From positions 59,289,246 through 59,353,245 of the forward strand of contig CM058239.1 of assembly GCA_030180135.1 (NCBI GenBank): a stretch of DNA of 64,000 bases. The letters are read 5' to 3'. The translations under genes were made by a program, and so were the position numbers. Of the stretch, positions 34,294 through 45,525 are shown one piece after another. The stretch comes from Orychophragmus violaceus. Lineage: Eukaryota > Streptophyta > Magnoliopsida > Brassicales > Brassicaceae. Every line of letters begins with the position of its first letter. The first letter of the stretch is position 1. The notes below the pieces were generated by a model, which saw only the letters and a program-made list of their open reading frames with translations, was not told the DNA's origin and made no database searches.

Positions 34294-34653
34294 GAGAAAA
34301 GTCATAAAATAGCACAAAAAACATATCTTATCATAAATATAGCACCAAGGAAAATAATTCACATTTTTAACATTATTTTAATTACAAAGATTTTTATAGC
34401 ATTATATAATTTAGAGTTTAGGGTTAATTATTTAGGGTTTAGGGTTTATTATTTAGGGTTTAGTATTTAGGGTTTAGGGTTTATTATTCAAGGTTAGGGT
34501 TTAGTATTTAGGGTTTAGGGTTTAGTATTTAAGATTTAGGGTTATGGCTAATTTAGTGACAAAACATGTTTTTGTGCTATTTTTATGATTTTTCTTCCTT
34601 GGTGCTATATTTTTGACAAATCATGTTTTTTGTGCTATTAATGCGATTTGCCC
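34294..34653. mobile_element. Mutator-type MITE with telomere-like core
   Basis: 360 bp with inverted ends of about 57 bp (left GAGAAAAGTCATAAAATAGC, right GGGCAAATCGCATTAATAGC on the opposite strand, both then CACAAAAAACAT). Flanked by a 9-bp duplication TTATTTATA at 34285-34293 and 34654-34662. The 9-bp size points to Mutator-like transposition. The centre (34410-34550) is a run of TTTAGGG/TTTAGTATTTAGGG units. Confidence 0.85.
34410..34550 (+). repeat. Degenerate TTTAGGG (telomere-like) repeats inside the MITE
   Basis: About ten TTTAGGG units separated by TTTATTA or TTTAGTA variants. Confidence 0.75.
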
Positions 34654-34662
34654 TTATTTATA

Positions 34663-36400
34663 TATACTAGTATGATTTGGTGCAAGTACAACCATTAATA
34701 AATAAAAGATTTCTTAAAATCATCAATTTAATTTAACAATAATAATATTATTAAAAATATTTATATCATAAATATTTTTATATTTATCATCTTATTTTTA
34801 TTGAAGGTTATGTATATTTATAAAATAAAATTATACTCTTAATAAATATTTTAATATTTCTTATCTTTATGTTTTCATTTTTATTTAAGTTTATGTATAT
34901 CTCCAAAATAAAATTTTAAAAATATTCATAAATATTTCATATTTATCATCTCATATTTTTATCCAATGTTATGCATATCTCCATAATAAAATTAAAAACA
35001 TAATAAACTTACTAATATAAATTAAAGTTAACATAGTAATTAGTCTAATTTTATTAATGCTAAATTAATAATCAGCTATTTTGAGATTGAATATAAGGCT
35101 AAAAGCACTTCTAAGTTAATATAAAAATATTAGTTATAATAAATTATAATTATATATATATAAACATAAATATACATATTAGTTATCATTTATATTTATC
35201 TAAATTCAAAATTCATAAAAACAATATGAATTTACTATATAAAATCTTATTATCTACAAAAAATCATATTATCAATATGTAAATCTCTTATTTCAATAAT
35301 AGTTTCGTATTTATCATTTTGAGTTTTTATTTTTTATATGAACTTGTAGTTATTATTAAAATAAAATAAAATAATTTTTAAAACTAATATAATAACTAAT
35401 AAAATTATCAATATAAACTAAATTTAACAAAATAAAAAACATAATTTCATTAAGGATAATCAAGTAATCAACCGTTTTGAAAATGAATATAAGACTAAAT
35501 ACACTTTTTAATTAATATATAATATATGTTTTTTTATTTTAAACTTGTAGAAATATAAGATAAAAATAAAAATGGATCAACTTATCTTTATAACAAAAAA
35601 ACCCCTTCTGAATTTAATCCGAACGTCAATCAAAACTAGCATGCACTCTGATAACGATGTATTAACTTTATTCGACCAAGTCAACGTAATTTTGAGTTTT
35701 TTTCGTTAATGGGATAATTAACGTGTTTTCTCGTCCTATTTACGTAAGTTAAAGTTGTTTTCCTTCTACTTTTCCCTTTGATTATATATATATTTTACAG
35801 TTTTGAATAATAATCAATTTTTGTCTTATGAATTCAGTAGAAAAAGTGAAAAATCAACATTGTTAGATCGGTTTTTCTGATTATACATGATTTAACGTCG
35901 TAAGTTTGGTAATGTCATCATGTTGGCAAGCTCGAAATCTCTAATTAATCTTTTGATCGAAATGTGTTTTTTCAGTCTATTCTGAGTTCGCAGAGCTCGA
36001 AACAATACAACTAATGGAGACTTGTGGATTCTGAAAGCGTATCGCATGCACAGCTGTTGGTTCCATAACACTGAGCATAAGATCTTTTTAGCAATCATGC
36101 CAACGTAATAACTCAACACTATGTCATGGTGAGAGAGCGAGCCGAGTTTTGAATTTCGTTGTTTTGGAAGCTTGTGGACTGTTTTTGGGATTGTTTATCA
36201 CTGCGTGTGTGTGTTTTTCTATGTAAATTTGGTTTGTAATTGTATTGTTTTTTTTCAAACTAAAACATTAATAGATCTTAATTTCCAACCATGGAGCAAT
36301 TGTATAAAAAGCAAAATATAATAGCCAAGCTGACTGAAAGGACCGCTACGACAAACATAAAGCGGGAAATGAAATCTTATGATTTTGTGTATAATGTGAT
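34663..36400. other. AT-rich intergenic DNA, no gene seen
   Basis: 34663-35570 is extremely AT-rich (ATAAATATTTAT-like runs) with no frame. 35580-36240 is less extreme and holds a 75-codon minus-strand frame (35892-36119) without recognisable motifs, not supported as a gene. Nothing else is seen. Confidence 0.6.
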
Positions 36401-36989
36401 CACTACAAGTCATAGCACACGATACAAGCTATCGTATAGCTATGGTATGTAATAGATAGTGTTTCCACAAACGCTCTGACAGCGGCAGCTATAATAAACC
36501 TTCCTACCATACCATAGTATTTTTGTTCGTGCTATGTTATTATTGCAATGTAGTAGCGTTAATTTTAGCTTGCTAAGTTTAGTGCAATCTATTATAGCGT
36601 TATATGTACATGATATATTTGTTATATAATAGCATAAACATAATGCTCTAATCTTTATTATATATATATATATATTTGTATGAACTGGATTTATAAAAAA
36701 TTATATATGAAATTTGGATTAGAATATGATTTTATTAATAACTCAAAACCTGTTTTACATCAACATCCTCTAGCAAAAAAGAAAAGAAAAAAAACAAAAT
36801 ACTAACTAGTGAGCATGGAAAAATAAACTAAAGCAAGATGCTTCAAGCCTTCTTGTAAAACTCACTGTACTCCTTTTCAACTCCCTTTGGATTTTCATCT
36901 ATTCAAAGGCACCAAGCAATATTCAAGTGAGCATGTTGAGACTGTGAATGTTCCTCCCTGTCAAAAGAAACAGTTTGAGCTTAGATTGC
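36401..36989 (+). mobile_element. Truncated CACTA transposon end
   Basis: Starts CACTACAAGTCATAGCACAC and continues with subterminal GCTATNNTATAG and TATTATAGCG motifs like those in the complete CACTA at 50190. The other end is missing, cut by the LTR that begins at 36990. On the minus strand near 36905-36845 a splice-acceptor-like AG precedes ENPKGVEKEYSEFYKKA and a stop, which could be a captured exon. Confidence 0.65.
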
Positions 36990-38095
36990 TGATATGCTCG
37001 AGTTTTAATTCCTAGAGCTACACTGCAAATGCACAGACGTGACTAGTATTATATAGGGGTCGAACCCACAAAGACTCAAGAATCTTACGATAGACTATAT
37101 AATGTCGAATTAAGCTAGGCAAAGCAGAGACTAAGCAGTAAATAATGCAGGAAAGTAAATCAAAAGGTTTGTAATCAATCAAGCGAAGCGTCAGTTCAAG
37201 GGAGTTCTCAGAAAATCAGGAATACAAGCAATCAATCAATCGAGATCTAATTAAGAACTGTTCTAGAACTAGAATCACAGAAGCATAAGAAACCAACTTT
37301 CGTTGCGAGTATTATCTATGTCTAGCAACCTAGCAAACCAACTTTTGTTGCTAGTTCTAGAGATCCTAAACATGCATTAATCTCAAGTTCTTTCGTTCAC
37401 AATTTTCTTAAGCCAAATTTCTTTGCGAATAGTTCAATTGCTCATCTAGGTTCTTTCTAGTTAATTAACCAACTGTCGTTGCGGAAATCAACCTAACATC
37501 GTAAATCTGGGTAGCTAATTCAGATTAAGCATTAAGAACAACCCAAGATGAAGAACTAGAAAGTGTGAATCCCTACAGATTGATTAACCTAATATTCCTT
37601 GAAATCCCTAATGAGAATCCCTAAACTTAACAAGTAAACTACTCAGACATGGCAGATGAAACAAAAGACATGATGACTAGAATACTGAATATCATAAAAG
37701 AAGTAAAAGAAACAGGGGTTCGAAATCTCTTCTCTCCCGAGTACAAGACCTGCCCCAAAATCTCCTAAACTCTGATAAGTTAACACTTAGCCTAAACAAT
37801 GGCTTAAAACCCTAATATAATAGTCTAAACACGTTTTGGGCCAAGCTGCAAATATCCAAAGTCTTCATTAACTCGGCGAGAATTACCTGATGGACTCTTG
37901 TGTGGATCGACACCTAGGATGTGTCGATCGATGCAAGTCTCTGATATCGACTCTCATTTCTTCTTCTCGCACAAATGCTCCAAATAGCTCCAGAATGCAT
38001 CATAATGTCCAAATATGCTCCAAACGTACCTAGACATGTAAAACACATGCAAGGACTCAAAGAATACTAAAAGACTCGATAATAAAGACATATAG
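36990..38095 (-). repeat. Truncated Athila/Tat-like LTR
   Basis: Starts TGATATGCTCGAG on the plus strand and follows the G1/G2 LTR layout: GCAAATGCACAGACG, GGGGTCGAACCCAC, CAACTTTCGTTGC segments, and a TCGATCGATGC dyad at 37921-37935. It is more diverged. It ends at the G3 LTR edge before the usual GATATATCA terminus, so G3 inserted near its end. No primer site or gag is beside it: a solo or truncated LTR. Confidence 0.75.
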
Positions 38096-39452
38096 TGATA
38101 TAATATTGGAGGTGGATAGTTGTTTGGATCGCCCAGCTGGTCGGAGACGCTCTCTGGTTGATCCGTGGTCGATGGTCGGTGGTCGAATGAGAAAAGCTTG
38201 ATGTCCGAAGGCGCTCCCAAGGCTTCTCAATGGATGGATTGCGATTGTAGATGAGATCAAAACACAACAGCAAGTAACAGCACTACGTCCTCAAAGGGAA
38301 ATCCACGCGAGAGAGAGGAGTGGCTGCGCCAAATTAGGCTAAACTCCTTTAGGGTTTTTAGTTTAAACTAGCTTAACTTATTAACAATGAAAAGAGAGGC
38401 TTAAATAGCCAATAGTCTAGGTTAAAAGAGGGCCAAAAAGGTCCGGGTCGAAATCAAAAAAGAAAAGACAAGAAGGAAGGTTGGACGGGCCAGATTCTCC
38501 TTCTCTTGTATCGGGATTTGGTTTACCTCATTAAAATCCTTAGTGGGAAAAACCAATTGGGATAAAACCACACTTAAGGGAAAAAGAGTATAAACCTCAG
38601 CCCAAGGAGATGTTGCCCATGCTCCTGGTCGCCAAACATAGTTCCGGAGTTCACTATGAACTTCCAAATAAGGAAGGTCCAGCAATCTGCAGGTTTGATC
38701 TTGCATATCTTCTTCGTCCGAGCCGCTATTGGTGTGATTCCAACTATCATGAATTCCCTGATGAATCAAGAGTTCAAACCAAATTGCTTTGCTTCCTGAT
38801 TCATCCTAGTCCGTTCTGAGCACTCCAGAATGTTTAAGTCGGTCTTTACCGGGTTCCCTGAAAATCACTGTCTTGAAACGGGCATAACTTCATCATAGAA
38901 AATGATCTTGATGTGATTCCACTTCCTGAAGATTTCTTGATGAGTAAGGTTTCCAGAATAGCTTGGGTTGCAGCTTGAATCCTCATGGTCCGATCGCAAT
39001 CCTCTCTTGAATGCACCTATATCCGCGGACAGGGCTAGATGGACAGCTTCTAGACATACTCCAAGATTAGCTCGAACCAAGGTTGATTCCTTCTGACCAA
39101 ACTCTTCCAAATAGAATACTTTCTGGTTGATATAAAGTCTGGTATGATTGTTCGAACCAATTCTCCTATGGTCATCTTCCAGGACTTGGCTAAGGCTCCA
39201 GGTGGAAGGTTGTCGACCATCTCCAAATGGGATCGTTTCAGTTGGGTTCTGGAACGATCATTACTCCTGAAACATGTTGTTTGCTGATGAATCCTAAATC
39301 CCACGTAATTTGGACTTGTAGAACATGTGTTGGCCTCATGAACCTCCTCAGGTACGTTCCGCTTGGTCGGGAACAACTCGATCAACATCATGGTCGGGGT
39401 GGGTACGTACCGCTCGTCCGGGCCGGGTTTGGATGATCCGATGTCCTCATCA
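38096..39452 (-). repeat. G3 3' LTR
   Basis: Plus-strand ends TGATATAATATTGG and TCCTCATCA; followed by the complement of the purine tract. Confidence 0.82.
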
Positions 39453-39460
39453 TACCCTCT

Positions 39461-39820
39461 CTATTTAAAAGGATTCGACCTCGAATCTGCATAACCTGCA
39501 CAAATAGAAAGCAAGTTAGCCTTCATGCGGTTTCGTGAGTCCATGGCCTTACCTTGATGAATTTGGGGCTTGTGGATGTAAGGGCTTTCTGGGCGTGCTC
39601 TGTTGAGTGGGATACTCATTATCACGTCTTTATTCTGGCCTGGATTCCATGGGAAACTCTCTGCACCGTGATCTCCATTGGCCTCAGTCATATCACATTT
39701 TGGGTCGGCCGGTTCTTCCTGTTTCTCGGTCTCTCCTCCGGTCTGTTGGTCTGTACGGTCCATTGGACTCTCTATCTTTCCTGCTTCCTGGTCAACACTT
39801 TTGACCAGTCCCAAGTGCAT
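39461..39820 (-). pseudogene. G3 short frame before the 3' LTR
   Basis: 119 codons, charged and unrecognised, ending ADSRSNPFK just before the LTR. Its ...KPQIHQGKAMDS motif matches KPQLYQGKVLNS in G6 (63550-63990), and AGYADSRS aligns with AGDTILRP in G4 integrase, so it keeps the end of the integrase/boundary region common to these elements. Function is unknown. Confidence 0.5.
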
Positions 39821-39839
39821 TAAAACAGTTTTTATTCAT

Positions 39840-40522
39840 TATAATCAGATGTAAAATATTTGGGTTGGGACACTTTAATCCTTGGTCGAGGCGGTTCGGG
39901 CATTGGAACTTTGGTCGAGACGGTCAAAGGGCTTGGAAAGCCATGGGCCTTTGATCTTGGCGTGACATATTGCTCGTATACGAGCCTTTTAAGATTTTTC
40001 CACGTCCATGCTGGCCCCTTGTAGTGAACTCGTATCGTCTCCTCGTTCTCCCACCAAGTATTGGCTTCTCCGGTCAGGGTTCAGATAGCATACGAGACAT
40101 GTTCTTTTCTTGGGATGTTGTAATCTCAAAAATAGTCTTCTAGGTCTTCTTCCCATTGAAAGTAGTCTTCAGTACCTGAAAAAGAAATTGGCTGTGAGTC
40201 TAAGAAATTATTATTATTTTGAAATCTATGGGGTTTTGAATGTCTTAGTCTGGTGGGAGGATGGGGGCAGGTAATGGTCTGGTGGCTCGGGTTCCATCTC
40301 GTCCGCAGCATGGTCTTCTTCAGTATAGTCCAGATTGAGTCCACGGTCACGCTGTCCATGTCGTGCTCGTCCTGGTTGAGGTTGTCGCTGCTGGTCGACG
40401 GTGCGTTCGAGACGGTCGAGTCGAGCACCTATCGCCTGCCTTATCGTCTGGATCGCGGTCAGGAGCTGGTTAAGGTCGGGTGCGGGAGCCGGGTTGCCTT
40501 GATTGTCCTGGTTGTGCTCCAT
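39840..40522 (-). pseudogene. G3 gag remnant, frameshifted
   Basis: Starts MEHNQDNQGNPAPAPDLNQLL with IGARLDRLERTV, the same opening as G4 gag (IGQTLGARLDRLERP). The frame shifts near 40250, continues as ISFSGTEDYFQWEEDLEDYF to 40126, and after a stop the chromoviral TGEANTWWENEE and WKNLKRLVYEQY blocks follow (40080-39960). No zinc knuckle is visible. A gag relic of a non-autonomous element. Confidence 0.7.
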
Positions 40523-40543
40523 TTGCTCGACCTACACACTTAG

Positions 40544-41392
40544 CACACGAATAAAACGCAGCAGGAAGGAAACAAATGGAAACAAGGAAAAAAAAGGAAA
40601 GGGCAATCACAATAAGCAAGAAAAGGAAAGATGCAAAACTATTGGCGATTTCTCTTCTTTTTTTTTGAATATGACAACTAAAAATGAAATATGCTCAATT
40701 CAGCTAAACCAATGCATTAACTAATCAAAAACGAGTCACACTAAACCCTAAGCGAACCGAGCTCACAAACCCTAAGGATCAACTAGATGCAGCCGTCCTA
40801 CAACCTTCCTAAAATGAATCCTATATATATATTTTAACAGATGAATGTGAATGCAGGAACAAGAACACACGAATGCAAACAGGAAATAAGCAACACAAAT
40901 CGCAGGAGTATAGCACCAAAAGCAGACGCAAACAACCCTAAAGATGAAACTATATGCTGTCGATCCGATTCTTAGCAACCTAGCAATCGAGTAAATTTTT
41001 TTTTTTTTTTTTTTAAGTATGAATGCACGATGAAGATAGTAACAAAACAAATGCAACACATAAAGAAGACAGGGACAACAACTATCAAGAGCAAGGCTGT
41101 AAATCAAACAAAAATCGCAAGCAACCTAGTGGTAAGATTAACTAGCGGTCGGTTTGGATTTGAACAATTTAACACTCTAATTCTAACAACCTTTTCTTGA
41201 TTTTCAGTTTATAAAAACAGCAATAAAACGGAAGCAAGCAATGGACAGAAACAGCAAAACAAACCAGTGACAATTTTCTTTTGGAATTTTCGATTTATAA
41301 AGAAGCAATCAACAAAAGACAAAAACAAAAGTGCAAAACGAAATTGAGGAAGATAAAGGTTGGATGAACACTACCTGGAGGTAGGAGATTTT
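40544..41392 (-). other. G3 untranslated leader
   Basis: About 850 bp between primer site and gag, AT-rich with an A/T run at 40995-41015; no gene seen. Confidence 0.6.
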
Positions 41393-41405
41393 AGCTCTGA
41401 TACTA
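41393..41405 (-). other. G3 primer binding site
   Basis: Minus strand TAGTATCAGAGCT, two bases from the LTR; one mismatch from TGGTATCAGAGCT used by G4. Confidence 0.78.
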
Positions 41406-41407
41406 GA

Positions 41408-42795
41408 TGATGTAATATTGGAGGTGGATAGTTGTTTGGGTCGCCCACCTAGTCGGAGACGCTCTCTGGTTGATCCGTGGTCGATGGTCGATGGACGATG
41501 GTAGGTGGTCGAATGGGAAAAGCTTGTTGGCCGAAGGCGCTCTCAAGGCTTCTCAATGGATGGATTGTGATTGTAGATGAGATCAGAACACAATAGGGAC
41601 ATTTCAGTAGCACAATAACACGAGCAAGTAACAGCACTACGTCCTCAAGGGGAATCCACGCGAGAGAGAAGAGTGGCTGCGGCGAATTAGGCTAAACTCC
41701 TTTAGGGTTTTTAGTTTAAACTTTCTTAACTTATTAAAAATGAAAAGAGAGGCTTAAATAGCCAATAGTCTAGGTTACAAGAGGGCCAAAATGGTCCTGG
41801 TCGAAATCATAAAAGAAAAGACAAGAAGGAAGGTTGGACAGGCCAGATTCTCCTTCTCTTGTATCGGGCTTTGGTTTACCTCATTAAAAACCTTAGTGGG
41901 AAAACCCAATTGGGATAAAACAACACTTATGGGAAAAATAGTATAAACCTCAGCCAAGGAGATGTTGCACATGCTCCTGGTTGCCAAACATAATTCTGGA
42001 GTTCACTAAATCCATGAGCTTCCAAATAAGGCAGGTCCAGCAACCTTCGGGTTTGATCTTGTATATCTTCTTCGTCCGAGCTGGTGTTGGTGTGATTCCA
42101 AGTCTCATGAATTCCCTGATGAATCAAGAGTTCAGACCAAGTTCCTTTGCTTCCTGATCATCCTAGTCTGTTCGGAGAACTCCAGAATGTTCAAGTCAGT
42201 CTTTAGCGGGTTCCTAAAAATTACATGTCTTGAAACGGGCATAACTTTTTCATAAAATGATCTTGATGTGATTCCACTTCGTGAAGATTTCTTGATTAGT
42301 AAGGTTTCCAGAACTTGCAGCTTGAATCTACATGGTCCGATCGCAATCCTCTCTTGAATGCACCTATATCCGCGGACATGGCTAAATGGACAGCTCCTAG
42401 ACATACTCCAAGCTTAGCTCGAACCAAGGCTGATTCCTTCTGACTAAACTCTTCCAAATAGCATACTTTCTGGTGGATATCAAGTCTGGTATGATTGGTT
42501 TGAACCAATTCTCCTATGGTCACCTTCCAAGACTTGGCTAAGGCTCCAGATTGAAGGTTGTCGACCTTCTCCAAATGGGATCGTTCCAGTTGGGTTCTGG
42601 AACGATCATTACTCCTGAATCATGTTGTTGGCTGATGAATCCTCAATCCCACGTCATTTGGCTTTGTATAAAATGTGTTGGCCTCCTAAACCTCCTCAGG
42701 TACGTTCCGCGTGGTCGGGAACAACTCGATCAGCCTCATGGTCGGGGTGGGTACGTACCGCTCGTCCGTGCCGGGTTTGGATGATCTGATGTCCT
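41408..42795 (-). repeat. G3 5' LTR, outer end trimmed
   Basis: Starts TGATGTAATATTGG on the plus strand. The outer end stops at GATGTCCT, lacking the final CATCA found in the other LTR, and joins G4. Confidence 0.82.
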
Positions 42796-42803
42796 AGGAC
42801 ATC
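42788..42803. other. Palindromic head-to-head LTR junction of G3 and G4
   Basis: GATGTCCTAGGACATC is a perfect 16-bp palindrome formed by the trimmed starts of two LTRs in opposite orientation. Both have lost their terminal TGATG and their target duplications. Confidence 0.8.
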
Positions 42804-42980
42804 GGATTGACCGCCCCAGAGCCGGAGGAGCAGGACGGACCGGACTCGACCATGAGACTGGTCGACCAGCTTCCAACCACGCTGGACGTACCGAGGACAC
42901 GGTCTAGACAAAGGCAACTCCAAGACGACTTCAACAAAGCTATGGAGCAGCTGATTTACAGGACAAGCATGGAGGATATC
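42796..42980 (+). repeat. G4 5' LTR, piece 1
   Basis: Begins AGGACATCGGATTGACC, matching 58503 onwards; ends at the ATATC target duplicated by G2. Confidence 0.88.
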
Positions 42981-44184
42981 TGATAGGTGTAAAGTTTTAA
43001 CCCTATACTAACTGCAAGTGCACCGTAATATCAATGTAGTACTTAGGGATCGAATCCACGAGGACTCAGGGCAACGATAGAATTAGAACAAAAAAGATTA
43101 AACTAAGAGGAAGCAAATGTGATTAGAAATTAAAAAGCAGAACAAGAAAGTAAACAAGTAGCAGGATTGGTTGTAAGCAATTAACTAAGGGCGCTAAGTC
43201 TAGGGAGTTCTCAGGAAATCAGACAAGTAGACAAATCATTCAGTCAGGATCAAATTAAGTACAGTTCTAGAACTCAAAATATAGATATAGAATTAACCAA
43301 CTTTCGTTATGAGAATTCTCTAAGCCTAATTGCAGGAATCCAAATGTCTTTGTAATTCCTAGCAGATTAAACCAGCTTTAATGACCAAGTTCGATATGTT
43401 CACAATCTAATTAAACCAAATTTCTTTGCGAGTAATTAAATTGCTCAACCTAAATAGTTCAGATTCTAAACAGCACTTTCGTGTCAATCTAGCAACCTAA
43501 GATCTAGATTCTAAGTGATCAAGTTAGAAGTAGCATTAAACACAATTTAGATTGAAGAACATCTATTGATATGAATCCTTAACTGAATTAATTATATCTA
43601 GCAAGTCATCAATTCCTTAATGAGAATCCCTAAACCTAACTATGAATCTACTCAGACATAGAATATGAAAACATAATCAATGAATTAATAGATATCATAA
43701 AAGAGATTAAATAAGTAAAGGGGTTCGAAATCTTCTCCAAAAACAAGATGTAGTACAGGATCAGATCTGCCCCAAATAGGTCTAAAAACTCTCTGCTCTA
43801 AAGTATGAAAGTGTCTCTAAAAACTGATGTAAAAACCTAATTATATAGCTAAATCACGTCTTGGGGCTTCTGTGTAAATATCTGGAACTTCTGGGCAATT
43901 CTGCAAATTCATCATTCTTCATTAACTCTCGCCGAGACTGGCCCAACTCGCTGTGCATCGATCGATGCTGATGTGTGTCGATCGACACACTATTGTGTTC
44001 TGGACAGTGAGCTCAAACTCTCGGGTCAAAACTCCAAAATGCTCCATTTAGCTCCAATTATTCCAAATCCATTCCAAACGTGCTAGTACCTAATAACACC
44101 TGTAAAAGACTCTAAAGAGACACTAAAAGACTCTAAAACACACTTATATCATGGTCTAAAACCGGTAAAAACCATGATATATCA
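42981..44184 (-). repeat. G2 3' LTR
   Basis: 1204 bp, plus-strand ends TGATAGGTG and GATATATCA; carries GCATCGATCGATGC and GTGTCGATCGACAC dyads (43956-43990). Confidence 0.95.
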
Positions 44185-45525
44185 ACTCCCCCACACTTAG
44201 CCTTTGCTTGCCCTCAAGCAAAACAGAAAACTAAGACATGGTGAAGAGGTTTGAAAACTTTCAGAAACTCTTTTTATCTTCGAAGCAACAACACTCAGAT
44301 TCCCCTTAGTAAACCACTGAAAGAATTAACTGCAAGACATCAAGACCAACATGTACTTCCCCCACACTTAGCAACTGTCCTAAGTAAACTCCACAATCAA
44401 TCCAAGCAATTTAAATTCACCCTAAAGACTTCTTAAGCATATTAAGTGCGGTCTCACCTAAGGATTATCGATCAAAGGGCACATGGATTCTTACTTTGCC
44501 AGCTCTAGACCACCATACTATCTTTTTCTGGTTCCTTTTCTTCTCTTTTCCCTTCCTTAGCATTCTGATTTTCCCCATTGGGTATCATTTTTTTTTATCA
44601 GTGCTCTTCCCGTTAAGGGGTGTACTTTGGACACATTCCATGGATTGCACAGGAGGTAATAGTGTTTGCTACTACTCCCGTGACCACTTCGGAGTTACTA
44701 ACTCATCCTCAGTTTATTACTTTTTTTTTTACTTTATGGAAGGGGAGAAGGGAACCATACTCGGACAGGTTTACAAGCTGTGTCAGAACTAACAAAGGAG
44801 TCCGACTCAAGGTATACCAAGCCCTTAAGTGAGAAAATTAAGTCAAGTTTAAGGGTGAAGCCAGTAAAAGGATCCTCTGAATACCTGAATTGATATGGGT
44901 GTCCTTAGTAGGTTGATCCGTGTTGGGTTTTCTAATAGTCATAGATAGAACCTTCAACTTCATCCCAATGGTCACTTAAGTTCCTGCAAGATGTTGTTAA
45001 CTTCTCAAAATTTCACTGTTTCTTACTTAAACTGGTTTTGACTCAATAAAACAAAATTTTTGAAAAACGGACAGACTCTAAGAAAACAGAAAGATAGTAG
45101 TCAGTAGCACCTCCCCCACACTTGAAACACACTGTCCCCAGTAGTGTTAAGCTAAGGGTTGGTAAAAAGAAAGCAAAAATGTTATGGATGTGTTGAGTTC
45201 TGCCTGATTTTTACCTCTGTCGCTCATGCATCGATCGATACATAAATGTAACGACCGTTGCAAGGCGATTTTCGTCAAGTGTCGATCGTTACTCAGGACC
45301 GCAACGATCGCTGCAATGCGATTTTCGTGTTGTGACGATCGACACACAGGGCCGTGTCGATCGTTGCATTGCGATATCCGAGACCTGCAGACAAAAACTC
45401 ACCAAAACCAAAAACAAACGTAAAATCCTAACAAAAACACAAAAATGAAAATGCAAAAACGAAACAGTGGGTTGCCTCCCACTCATCGCTTATTTAAGGT
45501 CATTAGCTTGACCGGACGAACAAGA
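44185..45525 (-). other. G2 non-coding 3' region and purine tract
   Basis: 1.3 kb between protease and 3' LTR. Minus strand ends GTGTGGGGGAGT at the LTR, the purine tract. A second CCCCCACACTT lies near 44360 and a third near 45113. A pyrimidine/T-rich block (44515-44740) and the TCGATCG cluster (45225-45375) are also here. No frame is recognised; this is where RT and integrase would normally be. Confidence 0.7.
45225..45375. repeat. TCGATCG palindrome cluster downstream of G2 protease
   Basis: Includes CATCGATCGATAC, GTGTCGATCGTTAC, AACGATCGCTGC, GACGATCGACACAC and GTGTCGATCGTTGC; matches 45-200 in G1. Confidence 0.65.

Larger units (their letters stand above)
38096..42795 (-). mobile_element. 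G3: non-autonomous CRM-like chromoviral element
   Basis: Minus-strand element with LTRs 38096-39452 (1357 bp) and 41408-42795 (1388 bp) and about 1.95 kb between. The minus-strand LTR starts TGATGAGGACATC, a motif I recall as conserved at the LTR start of CRM (centromeric) chromoviruses, and ends TTACATCA. It has a Met-type primer site and a purine tract (AGAGAGGGTA). Only gag fragments and a short 3' frame are present; no protease, RT or integrase. LTRs differ by several indels, so it is older than G2 or the copia copies. No TSD: its right end is fused to G4. Confidence 0.82.

Noticed and set aside
34410..34550. Internal telomere or chromosome-fusion relic
   Set aside because: Degenerate units lie wholly inside a MITE with a clean 9-bp duplication.
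35892..36119. 75-codon minus-strand frame in AT-rich spacer
   Set aside because: No motif, no supporting splice or promoter signal, in a region without other coding character.
38096..42795. G3 as a DNA transposon because both ends read TGAT..ATCA
   Set aside because: It has direct LTRs, a primer site and a purine tract, and the palindrome is at the junction with G4.
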